A DNA stretch of 7,231 nt, from positions 1-7,231 of the forward strand of contig JACDCA010000187.1 in NCBI GenBank assembly GCA_013694635.1, written 5' to 3'. Position numbers and translations under genes: made by a program. Shown one piece after another: positions 1-6,913 of this stretch. How positions within the stretch are numbered: the first letter of the stretch is position 1; each line of letters starts with the position of its first letter. The DNA is from Acidobacteriota bacterium (GTDB lineage: Bacteria; Acidobacteriota; Vicinamibacteria; Vicinamibacterales; 2-12-FULL-66-21). The notes under the pieces are model-generated. The model saw nothing but the letters and a program-made list of their open reading frames with translations. It was not told the origin of the DNA and did no database searches.

Positions 1-942
1 ACCGCGATGATCGGCATGACCCTGATCACCCACCAGACCGGCCCCGAGGGGCGCGGCGTCGGGCGCGTGCTGGTCGAAGAGGGACTGCAGATGACGCGCG
101 AGCTCTACCTCAGCATCGTGCTCGACCGCGCCGCCGGCAAGCCGGTGATGATGGCCAGCGCCGCCGGCGGCATGGACATCGAAGAGGTCGCCGAGAAAAC
201 GCCGGAGAAGATCGTCCGCGTCTACATCGAGCCGGGCGTCGGCATCGTGCCGTTCGAAGCGCGGCAGCTCGGCTTCGGCATCGGCCTCGATGGGCCGCAG
301 GTGAACAAGTTCGTCAAGGTGGTGTCGGCGCTCTACGACGCCTACCTGTCGACCGATTGCTCGCTGCTCGAAATCAATCCGCTGGTCGTCACCGCGGCGG
401 GCGACCTGCTCGCGCTCGACGCCAAGATGACGTTCGACGACAACGCCCTGTACCGGCACGCGGACATCAAGGAGCTGCGCGACCTCGGGGAAGAAGATCC
501 GCTCGAGATCGAAGCGTCCCGGTTCAATCTGAACTACATCCACCTCGACGGCAACATCGGCTGCATGGTGAACGGCGCCGGCCTCGCGATGGCGACGATG
601 GACATCATCAAGCTGGCGGGCGGCGAGCCGGCAAACTTCCTGGACGTGGGCGGCGGCGCCAATGCCGAGCAGATCAAGAATGCCTTCCGGATCCTGATGT
701 CTGACCACAGTGTCAAAGCCGTGCTCATCAACATCTTCGGCGGCATCCTGCGGTGCGACGTTCTCGCGGAAGGAGTAATCGCGGCGGTGCGGGACCTCGG
801 CGTCCGAGTGCCGATCGTCATCCGCATGGAAGGGACGAACGTCGAGCAGGGCAAGCAGATGCTTCGCGACAGCGGGCTGAACTTCACGACGGCGGACACG
901 ATGAGCGAGGCGGCTGAGAGAGTAGTTTCGCTGGGCAAGTGA
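1..942 (+). CDS. sucC: Succinyl-CoA synthetase (ADP/GDP-forming) beta subunit, 5' end missing
   Basis: Beta subunit of cytoplasmic succinyl-CoA synthetase, which interconverts succinyl-CoA + NDP + phosphate and succinate + NTP + CoA in the TCA cycle. The frame is open from base 1, giving 313 residues; the family is about 388 long, so roughly 75 N-terminal residues (the start of the ATP-grasp domain) lie outside the window. Visible marks are the end of the ATP-grasp domain (LLEINPLVV around window residues 121-129, then LDAKMTFDDNALYRH with the Asp/Asn metal-nucleotide site), and the C-terminal CoA-ligase domain with DGNIGCMVNGAGLAMATMD, GGEPANFLDVGGGA and NIFGGILRCD. These match E. coli SucC nearly word for word (from memory). 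The ATG at base 7 is internal, not the true start. sucD follows after 29 bases, the usual order for one transcript. Whether ATP or GTP is preferred cannot be read from this fragment. Confidence 0.97.
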   Translation, partial: TAMIGMTLITHQTGPEGRGVGRVLVEEGLQMTRELYLSIVLDRAAGKPVMMASAAGGMDIEEVAEKTPEKIVRVYIEPGVGIVPFEARQLGFGIGLDGPQVNKFVKVVSALYDAYLSTDCSLLEINPLVVTAAGDLLALDAKMTFDDNALYRHADIKELRDLGEEDPLEIEASRFNLNYIHLDGNIGCMVNGAGLAMATMDIIKLAGGEPANFLDVGGGANAEQIKNAFRILMSDHSVKAVLINIFGGILRCDVLAEGVIAAVRDLGVRVPIVIRMEGTNVEQGKQMLRDSGLNFTTADTMSEAAERVVSLGK

Positions 943-953
943 ACTAAGACCAC

Positions 954-962
954 AAAGGAAGG
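954..962 (+). promoter_or_regulatory. Ribosome binding site for sucD
   Basis: AAAGGAAGG, a purine-rich Shine-Dalgarno match ending 9 bases before a TTG codon. It decides the start. In that frame a TAA stands at 945-947, and the only initiator at sensible spacing is the TTG at 972; the encoded protein then begins MAVLIDKST, as expected for SucD. Confidence 0.75.
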
Positions 963-971
963 CTCTTTTTC

Positions 972-1838
972 TTGGCTGTACTCATCGACAAGAGCACCCG
1001 CCTGATCGTTCAGGGGATTACTGGCCGCGAAGGGTCGTTCCACGCCAAGCAGGCGCAGGCGTACGGGACCCAGGTGGTCGGCGGCGTCACCCCAGGAAAG
1101 GGAGGCACCACCCACGAGGGGTGGCCGGTTTTCAACACGGTGGCGGACGCTGTCCGGGAGACCGGAGCCAATGCCACGGTCATCTTCGTGCCGCCCCCCT
1201 TCGCTGCGGACGCAATCCTGGAGGCGGTTGACGCGCGACTCCCGCTTGCCGTCTGCATCACCGAAGGCATCCCCGTTCTGGACATGATGAGGGCACTCGC
1301 CGTTGTCCGGCAGTCCTCAACCCGGCTGATCGGGCCCAACTGCCCGGGCCTGATCACCGCCGGCCAGGCAAAGGCAGGCATCATCCCAGGGCACATCTGC
1401 AAGGAAGGGCGCGTCGGCATCGTGTCCAAGAGCGGCACGCTCACCTACGAGGCGATCCACCAGCTGACCCGGCTGGGCCTCGGGCAGACGACCTGCATCG
1501 GGATCGGCGGAGATCCCCTGATCGGCACCTCCTTCATCGATGCGCTGGCGCTGTTCAGCGATGACGCGCAGACCGAAGCCGTCGTGATGATCGGGGAGAT
1601 CGGCGGATCGGCGGAGCAGGAAGCCGCCGAATGGATCCGCGGCAATTTCAAGAAGCCGGTGGTCGGGTTCATCGCCGGCCAGACGGCGCCACCCGGCCGC
1701 CGCATGGGGCATGCCGGGGCGATCATCTCTGGCGGCAGCGGCACGGCGGCCGAAAAGATGGACGCGCTGACCGCTGCGGGCGTGCAAGTCGTCCGGAGCC
1801 CCGCCGACATCGGCTCTGCGGTGCAGGGCGCGCTATAA
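972..1838 (+). CDS. sucD: Succinyl-CoA synthetase (ADP/GDP-forming) alpha subunit
   Basis: Alpha subunit of succinyl-CoA synthetase; it binds CoA and carries the histidine that is transiently phosphorylated. It is 288 residues, the normal family length. The N-terminal Rossmann-like CoA-binding domain shows QGITGREGSFH (about residues 14-24) and GGVTPGKGG. IGPNCPG precedes the ligase domain, where SKSGTLTYEA, GIGGDPLIG and MIGEIGGSAEQEAAEW are all intact. The active-site histidine is His247 in GHAGAIISGG, equivalent to E. coli His246. The start is TTG, fixed by an upstream in-frame TAA and a good ribosome binding site. It partners with the sucC product encoded immediately upstream, and korA follows after 52 bases. 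The stop codon lies inside the sequence TATAAT, a possible -10 box for korA. Nothing looks damaged. Confidence 0.97.
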   Translation: MAVLIDKSTRLIVQGITGREGSFHAKQAQAYGTQVVGGVTPGKGGTTHEGWPVFNTVADAVRETGANATVIFVPPPFAADAILEAVDARLPLAVCITEGIPVLDMMRALAVVRQSSTRLIGPNCPGLITAGQAKAGIIPGHICKEGRVGIVSKSGTLTYEAIHQLTRLGLGQTTCIGIGGDPLIGTSFIDALALFSDDAQTEAVVMIGEIGGSAEQEAAEWIRGNFKKPVVGFIAGQTAPPGRRMGHAGAIISGGSGTAAEKMDALTAAGVQVVRSPADIGSAVQGAL

Positions 1839-1853
1839 TTTCCCATATATAAC
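1834..1853 (+). promoter_or_regulatory. Possible internal promoter (-10-like boxes) before korA
   Basis: In a GC-rich neighbourhood this AT-rich patch holds a perfect -10 hexamer TATAAT (1834-1839), overlapping the sucD stop, and a second near match TATAAC (1848-1853). I find no convincing TTGACA-like -35 at 16-18 bases upstream of either, and no TG extension. Transcription from here would give a leader of roughly 30-45 bases before korA. It could equally be an incidental A/T-rich gap between genes. Confidence 0.3.
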
Positions 1854-1877
1854 GGTCTTCGGCCTCCTCTTGCTCAC

Positions 1878-1884
1878 AAAAGGA
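1878..1884 (+). promoter_or_regulatory. Ribosome binding site for korA
   Basis: AAAAGGA ends 6 bases before the ATG at 1891. It supports that start, which gives KorA an Ala-rich N-terminal extension of about 18 residues before the conserved fold begins. Confidence 0.7.
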
Positions 1885-1890
1885 CTGTGA

Positions 1891-3741
1891 ATGGCCCCGA
1901 CTGACGCCGCGGCTGCGGAGACGCCCGCAGCCTCGACGCGCCGTATCGTCAACGATTTCAGCATCCAGGTTGCCACCGTCAACGGTTCCGGCAGCCAGAC
2001 CGCGAACCTCGTTCTTCTGCGCTCCATCTTCCAGATGGGGATTCCGGTGTCTGGCAAGAACCTGTTCCCGTCGAACATCGCCGGCCTGCCGACCTGGTAC
2101 ACGATCCGCGCGAACGCCAGCGGCTACGTCTCGCGGAAGAAAGAGATCGACTTCCTCGTCGCGATGAACCCGGAGACAGCGAAACAGGACGTGATGTCCC
2201 TTCAGCCGGGTTCAGCGGTCCTGTACGACGAACCGCTGAAGCTCAACGCGCTGCGAGACGACCTGATTTTCTATCCCGTGCCCTTCGACAAGATCGTTGC
2301 GGAGGTCTGCAAGGACGCCAAGCTGCGCCGCCTCGTCAAGAACACGATTTACGACGGCGTGCTGGCGAAGCTCCTCGACGTCGAGCTCGGGGAGATGGAG
2401 GAAGCACTCCGACGCCAGCTCGGGAAGAAGCTGAAGGCGGTCGAACTGAACGTCGGCGCGCTGAAGGCCGGATTCGATTTCGCGGAGAAGAACCTCGTCA
2501 AGCAGGATCCCTACTCCGTCGAGCGGATGGACAAGACGGCCGGCAAGATCCTCATCGAAGGGAACGCCGCCGCGGCGCTGGGCTGCATGATGGCCGGCGT
2601 TACCGTTGTCGCCTGGTATCCGATTACCCCGTCATCCTCGCTCCCTGAAACGCTCATCGGGTACATGAAGAAGTACCGGATGGACAAGGCGTCCGGCAAG
2701 GCGACCTTTGCCATCGTTCAGGCCGAAGACGAGATCGCGGCGATCGGGATGGTGATCGGCGCAGGTTGGGCGGGCGCCCGATCGATGACGTCGACATCAG
2801 GCCCCGGGATTTCGCTGATGGCCGAGTTCGCCGGGCTCGCGTACTACGCTGAGCTGCCAGGCGTGATCTTCGACATCCAGCGGGTGGGTCCGTCCACCGG
2901 CTTGCCAACACGCACCGCGCAGGGGGACATCCTTTCGGTCGCGACGTTGTCGCATGGCGACACGAAGCACATCATGCTGCTTCCCGCGACGGTCGAGGAG
3001 TGCTACACGATGGCCATGGACGCGTTCGACCTGAGCGAGCGCTTTCAGACGCTCGTGTTCGTCATGAGCGACCTGGACCTCGGCATGAACACGTGGATGT
3101 CGGCCACGTTCCAGTATCCGGACAAGCCACTCGACCGCGGCAAGCTGCTCGACCAGGCCACGCTGACCCGGATCAACAACGACTGGGGGCGATACGTGGA
3201 CGTCGACGGCGACGGGATTACGTATCGCACGATCCCTGGAGACGGGATGCCGGCCGCCTTCACGCGCGGATCCGGGCACAACGCGCGCGGCCAGTACAGC
3301 GAACGTCCGGATGACTACGTGAACAACCTGGACCGGCTCGCGCGCAAGTTCGAAACGGCTCGCACGTTCGTCCCGGCGCCGGTTGTCGACGATGCGCCCG
3401 GGTCGCGCATTGGCGTCATCGCGTATGGCACGAGCCATTTTGCCGTCGAGGAGAGCCGCGACCAGTTGCAGACCGAGGCGGGGCTGCCCACGGCGTACCT
3501 CCGGCTGCGCGCATATCCGTTCGGAGAAGAAGTCGCGGCCTTCGTCAAGCGGTTCGAGCGGGTTTACGTTGTCGAGCAGAACCGCGACGCGCAGATGCTG
3601 ACGCTGCTCCGCCTCGATCTCGACCCGGCCCTGAGTGCAAGGCTGCGCAGCGTCCGTCATTACAACGGGTTGCCTATCGACGCGCGTTCAATAACCGACG
3701 AAGTCCTCGCGCAGGAGGGCGCAGCGATCGCCGTCACGTAG
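1891..3741 (+). CDS. korA: 2-oxoglutarate:ferredoxin oxidoreductase, fused gamma-alpha subunit
   Basis: With KorB this forms the cytoplasmic enzyme converting 2-oxoglutarate + CoA + oxidised ferredoxin to succinyl-CoA + CO2 + reduced ferredoxin. The 616 residues hold a gamma domain fused ahead of the alpha domain, as in other two-subunit enzymes such as mycobacterial KorA. After an Ala/Thr-rich tail, the gamma domain opens with NGSGSQTANL (31-40) and continues with GKNLFPSN and SGYVSRK, to about residue 190. The alpha domain has YPITPSSS (243-250), the substrate-contacting loop of 2-oxoacid oxidoreductases, TSTSGPG (300-306), and GPSTGLPT (333-340). The C-terminal domain has VIAYGTS (509-515) and VEQNRDAQM (561-569). 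The YPITPSS loop is typical of 2-oxoglutarate or broad 2-oxoacid enzymes. The adjacent sucCD, which uses the product, favours 2-oxoglutarate. No ferredoxin-like domain is fused. A pyruvate or branched-chain substrate cannot be excluded. Confidence 0.94.
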   Translation: MAPTDAAAAETPAASTRRIVNDFSIQVATVNGSGSQTANLVLLRSIFQMGIPVSGKNLFPSNIAGLPTWYTIRANASGYVSRKKEIDFLVAMNPETAKQDVMSLQPGSAVLYDEPLKLNALRDDLIFYPVPFDKIVAEVCKDAKLRRLVKNTIYDGVLAKLLDVELGEMEEALRRQLGKKLKAVELNVGALKAGFDFAEKNLVKQDPYSVERMDKTAGKILIEGNAAAALGCMMAGVTVVAWYPITPSSSLPETLIGYMKKYRMDKASGKATFAIVQAEDEIAAIGMVIGAGWAGARSMTSTSGPGISLMAEFAGLAYYAELPGVIFDIQRVGPSTGLPTRTAQGDILSVATLSHGDTKHIMLLPATVEECYTMAMDAFDLSERFQTLVFVMSDLDLGMNTWMSATFQYPDKPLDRGKLLDQATLTRINNDWGRYVDVDGDGITYRTIPGDGMPAAFTRGSGHNARGQYSERPDDYVNNLDRLARKFETARTFVPAPVVDDAPGSRIGVIAYGTSHFAVEESRDQLQTEAGLPTAYLRLRAYPFGEEVAAFVKRFERVYVVEQNRDAQMLTLLRLDLDPALSARLRSVRHYNGLPIDARSITDEVLAQEGAAIAVT

Positions 3742-3792
3742 ACAGCCGTAGTCCAGCGACCCGACACTCGTAGGCCAGCCTTTTAGGGCTGC
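3738..3792 (+). repeat. GTAG/CCAGC repeat cluster with a short hairpin between korA and korB
   Basis: Three related words occur in quick succession: GTAGACAGCC (3738-3747, overlapping the korA stop), GTAGTCCAGCG (3748-3758) and GTAGGCCAGCC (3770-3780). The last runs into a small inverted repeat, CAGCC (3776-3780) / GGCTG (3787-3791), with loop TTTTAG. The 5-bp all-GC stem has no downstream T-run, so it does not look like an ordinary intrinsic terminator, and korB follows closely. From memory, similar 'CCAGCCTTTAGGCTGG' palindromes are scattered between genes in some Acidobacteriota; I cannot check that here. It may be a decayed dispersed repeat or an mRNA structure tuning korB relative to korA. 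Confidence 0.45.
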
Positions 3793-3804
3793 AAAGACAA
3801 CAAC

Positions 3805-4851
3805 ATGACCACAACATCAACACCGGAACCGGGCAAGAAGGTCAATCGCATCGGTCTCGAGATGCAGCCCTATCGCGGCGGCAAGACGACGCTCTGCGCT
3901 GGCTGCGGCCACAACGCCATCTCCGAGCGCATCATCGAGGCGTTCTTCGAGATGGGCGTCAACCCGAAGGACGTCATCAAGCTGTCGGGCATCGGATGCT
4001 CGAGCAAGAGCCCGGCGTACTTCCTGGGGGGATCGCACGGCCTCAATTCCGTGCACGGACGGATGCCGTCGGTGGCGACCGGGGCGCTCCTCGCCAACCG
4101 GAAGCTCCTGGCAATCGGCGTCAGCGGCGACGGCGATACGGGCGCCATCGGCATCGGCCAGTTCGTCCACCTGATGCGCCGCAATCTGCCGCTGATCTAC
4201 ATCATCGAAGACAACGGGTGCTACGGACTCACCAAAGGACAGTTTTCCCCTACGGCGGACCTCGGCTCGGTCCTGAAAAACGGCGTGGTCAACGACCTGC
4301 CGCCGATCGACACCTGCAGTCTCGCGATCGAGCTGGGAGCCTCGTTCGTCGCGCGCTCGTTCTCGGGTGACAAGAAGCAGCTCCTCTCGATCCTGAAGGC
4401 CTCGATGAGCCACCGCGGCACCTGCATGATCGACGTCATTTCCCCGTGCGTCACGTTCAACGACCACGAAGGGTCTACCAAGAGCTATGCCTACGTGAAG
4501 GACCACGAAGAGCCGGTGGGGGACATCAACTTCGTCCCGTTCTTCGAGGACATCTCCGTGGAGTACGAGCCCGGCACCACGACCGAAGTGAAGATGCACG
4601 ACGGGTCGCGGCTGTTTCTGAAGAAGCTGGCGGAGGATTACGATCCGACCGACAAGGGAGCGGCTCTCAGGCTCCTGCGGGAAACGACGCACCGCAATGA
4701 ATACGCCACCGGCATCTTCTATATCGAGCCGACCAAATACGACTTCACCACGCTCCTGAACCTCGTCGATGAACCGTTGTCGACACTGCCGCTCGAACGG
4801 ATCCGCCCCGGGCGGGAGGTCCTCGACGCGGTGATGGACTCCCTCCGGTAA
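3805..4851 (+). CDS. korB: 2-oxoglutarate:ferredoxin oxidoreductase, beta subunit (TPP-binding)
   Basis: Catalytic beta subunit paired with KorA; it holds thiamine diphosphate and one [4Fe-4S] cluster that passes electrons to ferredoxin. It is 348 residues, usual for this family. Four cysteines sit where the cluster ligands are known in archaeal two-subunit 2-oxoacid oxidoreductases: Cys31 and Cys34 (CAGCGH), Cys65 (GIGCSSKSPAYF) and Cys215 (SPCVTFND). The spacings 3, 31 and 150 closely follow the known pattern. TPP/Mg binding is shown by GDGD (108-111) and by Asn137 in EDNGCYGLTKGQ. The C-terminal third (after about residue 240) is less conserved and may contact KorA or ferredoxin. The ATG at 3805 has only a weak upstream purine stretch (GCAAAGAC), so translation may depend on coupling to korA or on the hairpin just before it. 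It ends 5 bases before the peptidase gene. Confidence 0.95.
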   Translation: MTTTSTPEPGKKVNRIGLEMQPYRGGKTTLCAGCGHNAISERIIEAFFEMGVNPKDVIKLSGIGCSSKSPAYFLGGSHGLNSVHGRMPSVATGALLANRKLLAIGVSGDGDTGAIGIGQFVHLMRRNLPLIYIIEDNGCYGLTKGQFSPTADLGSVLKNGVVNDLPPIDTCSLAIELGASFVARSFSGDKKQLLSILKASMSHRGTCMIDVISPCVTFNDHEGSTKSYAYVKDHEEPVGDINFVPFFEDISVEYEPGTTTEVKMHDGSRLFLKKLAEDYDPTDKGAALRLLRETTHRNEYATGIFYIEPTKYDFTTLLNLVDEPLSTLPLERIRPGREVLDAVMDSLR

Positions 4852-4856
4852 ACCTC

Positions 4857-6899
4857 ATGACGCTCAGCCGTGTGGTTCTGGCGCTCATCCTTCTGGCCGC
4901 GGTGCAACACGGTGCAACACCAGTGTTCGCGCAGGGCAAGCGTCCACTCAAGGCCGACGATATCTACAACCTTCGCGAGGTGCGCGATCCGCAGCGATCA
5001 CCGGACGGGAAGTGGGTCGCGTATACCGTGACGACGTCGGTCAAGGAGACGGACAAGAACAACACGGACGTCTGGATGGTGAGCTGGGACGGCACCCGGG
5101 ACCTTCAGCTCACGTCGACCCCTGAGGGCGAGTCTTCACCGCGATGGAGCCCGGACGGCAAGTACCTCTCGTTCGTGTCGTCGCGGCAGGGCGCCAAGGG
5201 TGGGCAGGTCTGGCTGATGAACCGCGCAGGGGGAGAAGCGATCAAGCTGACCGACATCAAAGCGGGTGTCTCCGACTACGCGTGGTCTCCCGACAGCAAG
5301 CGGCTGGTCCTGGTCGTCGAGGATCCCGATCCGTCCGAGAAGGACGCCGACGAGGTGAAGGACGAGAAGAAAACACCGAAGCCGATCGTCATCGACCGGT
5401 ATCAATTCAAGGCGGACATCAGCGGCTTTCTTCGCGGCGAGCGTTCGCATTTGCATCTCTTCGACATCGAGTCAAAGAAAACCGAGCCGTTGACGACCGG
5501 CAAGTTCGACGAGGAGTCACCAGCGTGGTCGCCTGACGGCATGCAGATCGCCTTCCTCCAGAAACACGGCGAGGGGGATGTCGACAAGATGCCCAATCGC
5601 GACGTGTTCGTCGTGGACGCGAAGACCGGCGCGCAGCCACGGCGGCTGACCACGACCACCGCGGAAGAGAACGGCCGCCTGGCGTGGAGCCCCGACGGGA
5701 AAAGCATCGCCTACCTGCTCGGCGACGAGGTGAAGTTTTCCGCCTACGATCAGTCGAAGCTGGCGATCGTGCCAGCGGCCGGCGGGCAGCCTCGGATCCT
5801 GACCGAGTCGATCGACCGTCCGGTGAACTCCATCAACTGGTCCCGCGACGGCTCAACGCTCTACTTCGTCGTCTTTGACGACCGTGCACAGCACATCGCC
5901 AAGGTGCCGGCGTCGGGTGGCCGCGTCGAGAAGATCGTCGAAGGCCGCCGGGTCGTGTCCCACCCAGGCCTGGAAACGGACGGCAACCTCACGGTCCTGG
6001 CATCCACGGCGACCGAGATGCCCGAGGTGCACGCGCTCGAGGGGGGCAAGCTGCGCCGCCTGACGAAGCAGAACGACGGTTGGCTGAAGGACGTTCAGGT
6101 CGGGCTCACCGAGGATTTCACCTCCACGAGCAAGGACGGCACGGTCGTCAACAGCATCCTCGTGAAGCCCGCCGGCTTCGATGCGTCACGCAAATACCCG
6201 GTGCTTCTCAGGATTCACGGAGGGCCGAACGGGCAGGACGCGCATTCGTTCAGCTTCGAGCGTGAGCTGTTTGCCGCCAACGGCTATGTCGTCATTGCTG
6301 TCAATTACCGCGGCAGCAACGGCCGCGGCAATGCGTTCCAGAAGGCGATTTACGCCGACTGGGGCAACAAGGAGGTCGTCGACCTGCTCGGCGCCATGGA
6401 CGCGCTCCAGAAGATGCCGTGGGTGGACGCGAACAGGCTGGGCATCGGCGGCTGGAGTTATGGCGGGATCCTCACCGACTACACGATCGCGACCGATCAG
6501 CGGTTCAAGGCGGCAATCAGCGGCGCCGGCAGCGCGAACCAGATCTCGATGTACGGCAGCGACATGTACATCACGCAGTACGAGCAGGAGATCGGTCCGC
6601 CCTGGAAGAACCAGGCCCTATGGATCAAGATTTCGTACCCGTTCTTTCACGCGGATCGCATCAAGACCCCGACGCTGTTCGTGGCGGGAGAAAAGGACTT
6701 CAACGTCCCGCTGGCAGGCAGCGAGCAGATGTATCAGGCGCTGAGGAGCCTCGGGGTCGACACGCAGCTCGTGATCTATCCGAATCAGTACCACGGCATC
6801 ACGATCCCGAGCTACAAGGTCGACCGGCTCAATCGCTACCTGGCCTGGTATGACAAGTTTCTGAAGCCGGGAACGACGTCCACGACAGCAACGCGGTAG
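4857..6899 (+). CDS. Exported S9-family (prolyl oligopeptidase-like) serine peptidase
   Basis: Probable dipeptidyl- or acylaminoacyl-peptidase acting outside the cytoplasmic membrane on oligopeptides. It is 680 residues. A signal peptide is clear: Arg5, a hydrophobic run of about residues 6-16, and a PVFA-Q cleavage site after Ala25. A beta-propeller (about 35-400) carries TolB/PD40-type repeats with SPDG-like cores near residues 48, 98, 144, 225, 278 and 329, and a charged Lys/Asp/Glu loop at about 154-175. The alpha/beta-hydrolase domain (about 420-675) has HGGPNG (454-459), nucleophile Ser534 in GGWSYGG, Asp614 in GEKDFNVP and His646 in YHGITIP, so the triad is complete. The start is 5 bases after the korB stop with no clear Shine-Dalgarno, suggesting coupling to korB. 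A 10-bp tandem duplication lies within the signal-peptide codons. Exact peptidase subfamily and substrate cannot be told. Confidence 0.93.
   Translation: MTLSRVVLALILLAAVQHGATPVFAQGKRPLKADDIYNLREVRDPQRSPDGKWVAYTVTTSVKETDKNNTDVWMVSWDGTRDLQLTSTPEGESSPRWSPDGKYLSFVSSRQGAKGGQVWLMNRAGGEAIKLTDIKAGVSDYAWSPDSKRLVLVVEDPDPSEKDADEVKDEKKTPKPIVIDRYQFKADISGFLRGERSHLHLFDIESKKTEPLTTGKFDEESPAWSPDGMQIAFLQKHGEGDVDKMPNRDVFVVDAKTGAQPRRLTTTTAEENGRLAWSPDGKSIAYLLGDEVKFSAYDQSKLAIVPAAGGQPRILTESIDRPVNSINWSRDGSTLYFVVFDDRAQHIAKVPASGGRVEKIVEGRRVVSHPGLETDGNLTVLASTATEMPEVHALEGGKLRRLTKQNDGWLKDVQVGLTEDFTSTSKDGTVVNSILVKPAGFDASRKYPVLLRIHGGPNGQDAHSFSFERELFAANGYVVIAVNYRGSNGRGNAFQKAIYADWGNKEVVDLLGAMDALQKMPWVDANRLGIGGWSYGGILTDYTIATDQRFKAAISGAGSANQISMYGSDMYITQYEQEIGPPWKNQALWIKISYPFFHADRIKTPTLFVAGEKDFNVPLAGSEQMYQALRSLGVDTQLVIYPNQYHGITIPSYKVDRLNRYLAWYDKFLKPGTTSTTATR
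4901..4920 (+). repeat. Perfect 10-bp tandem duplication in the peptidase signal-peptide coding region
   Basis: GGTGCAACAC occurs twice back to back (4901-4910 and 4911-4920), encoding part of the segment VQHGATPV just before the cleavage site. The unit is not a multiple of three, so losing or gaining one copy would shift the frame of the whole peptidase. Confidence 0.85.
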
Positions 6900-6913
6900 G
6901 GGCGTTACCCACC
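6895..6913. terminator. Weak hairpin across the convergent gene ends
   Basis: GGT-A-GGG (6895-6901) can pair with CCCACC (6908-6913), leaving one bulged A and a 6-base loop. It spans the stop codons of both the peptidase (TAG 6897-6899) and the minus-strand small gene (TAA, 6907-6905), which are 5 bases apart. No T-run follows on either strand, so intrinsic termination is only a possibility. It is the only structure I see at this junction. Confidence 0.2.

Noticed and set aside
1317..1846. Overlapping minus-strand frames opposite sucD
   Set aside because: They are opposite conserved SucD sequence including the active-site region; no conserved motif or ribosome site is seen.
1851..1872. GGTC-TTC-GGCC hairpin in the korA leader
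   Set aside because: Only four pairs, one a wobble, with a 3-base loop; too weak to call a riboswitch or attenuator.
2797..3660. 287-codon open frame antisense to korA
   Set aside because: Same reason: a shadow of korA with biased, motif-free composition and no independent start signal.
3817..4692. 291-codon open frame antisense to korB
   Set aside because: It lies wholly opposite an unmistakable korB. It is Arg/Asp/Val/His-rich with no recognisable motif, as expected for the reverse frame of GC-rich coding DNA.
6181..6744. 187-codon forward frame overlapping the peptidase catalytic domain
   Set aside because: It is a plus-strand frame shifted against the intact S9 domain, Arg/Ser/Thr-rich, with no homology I can recognise.
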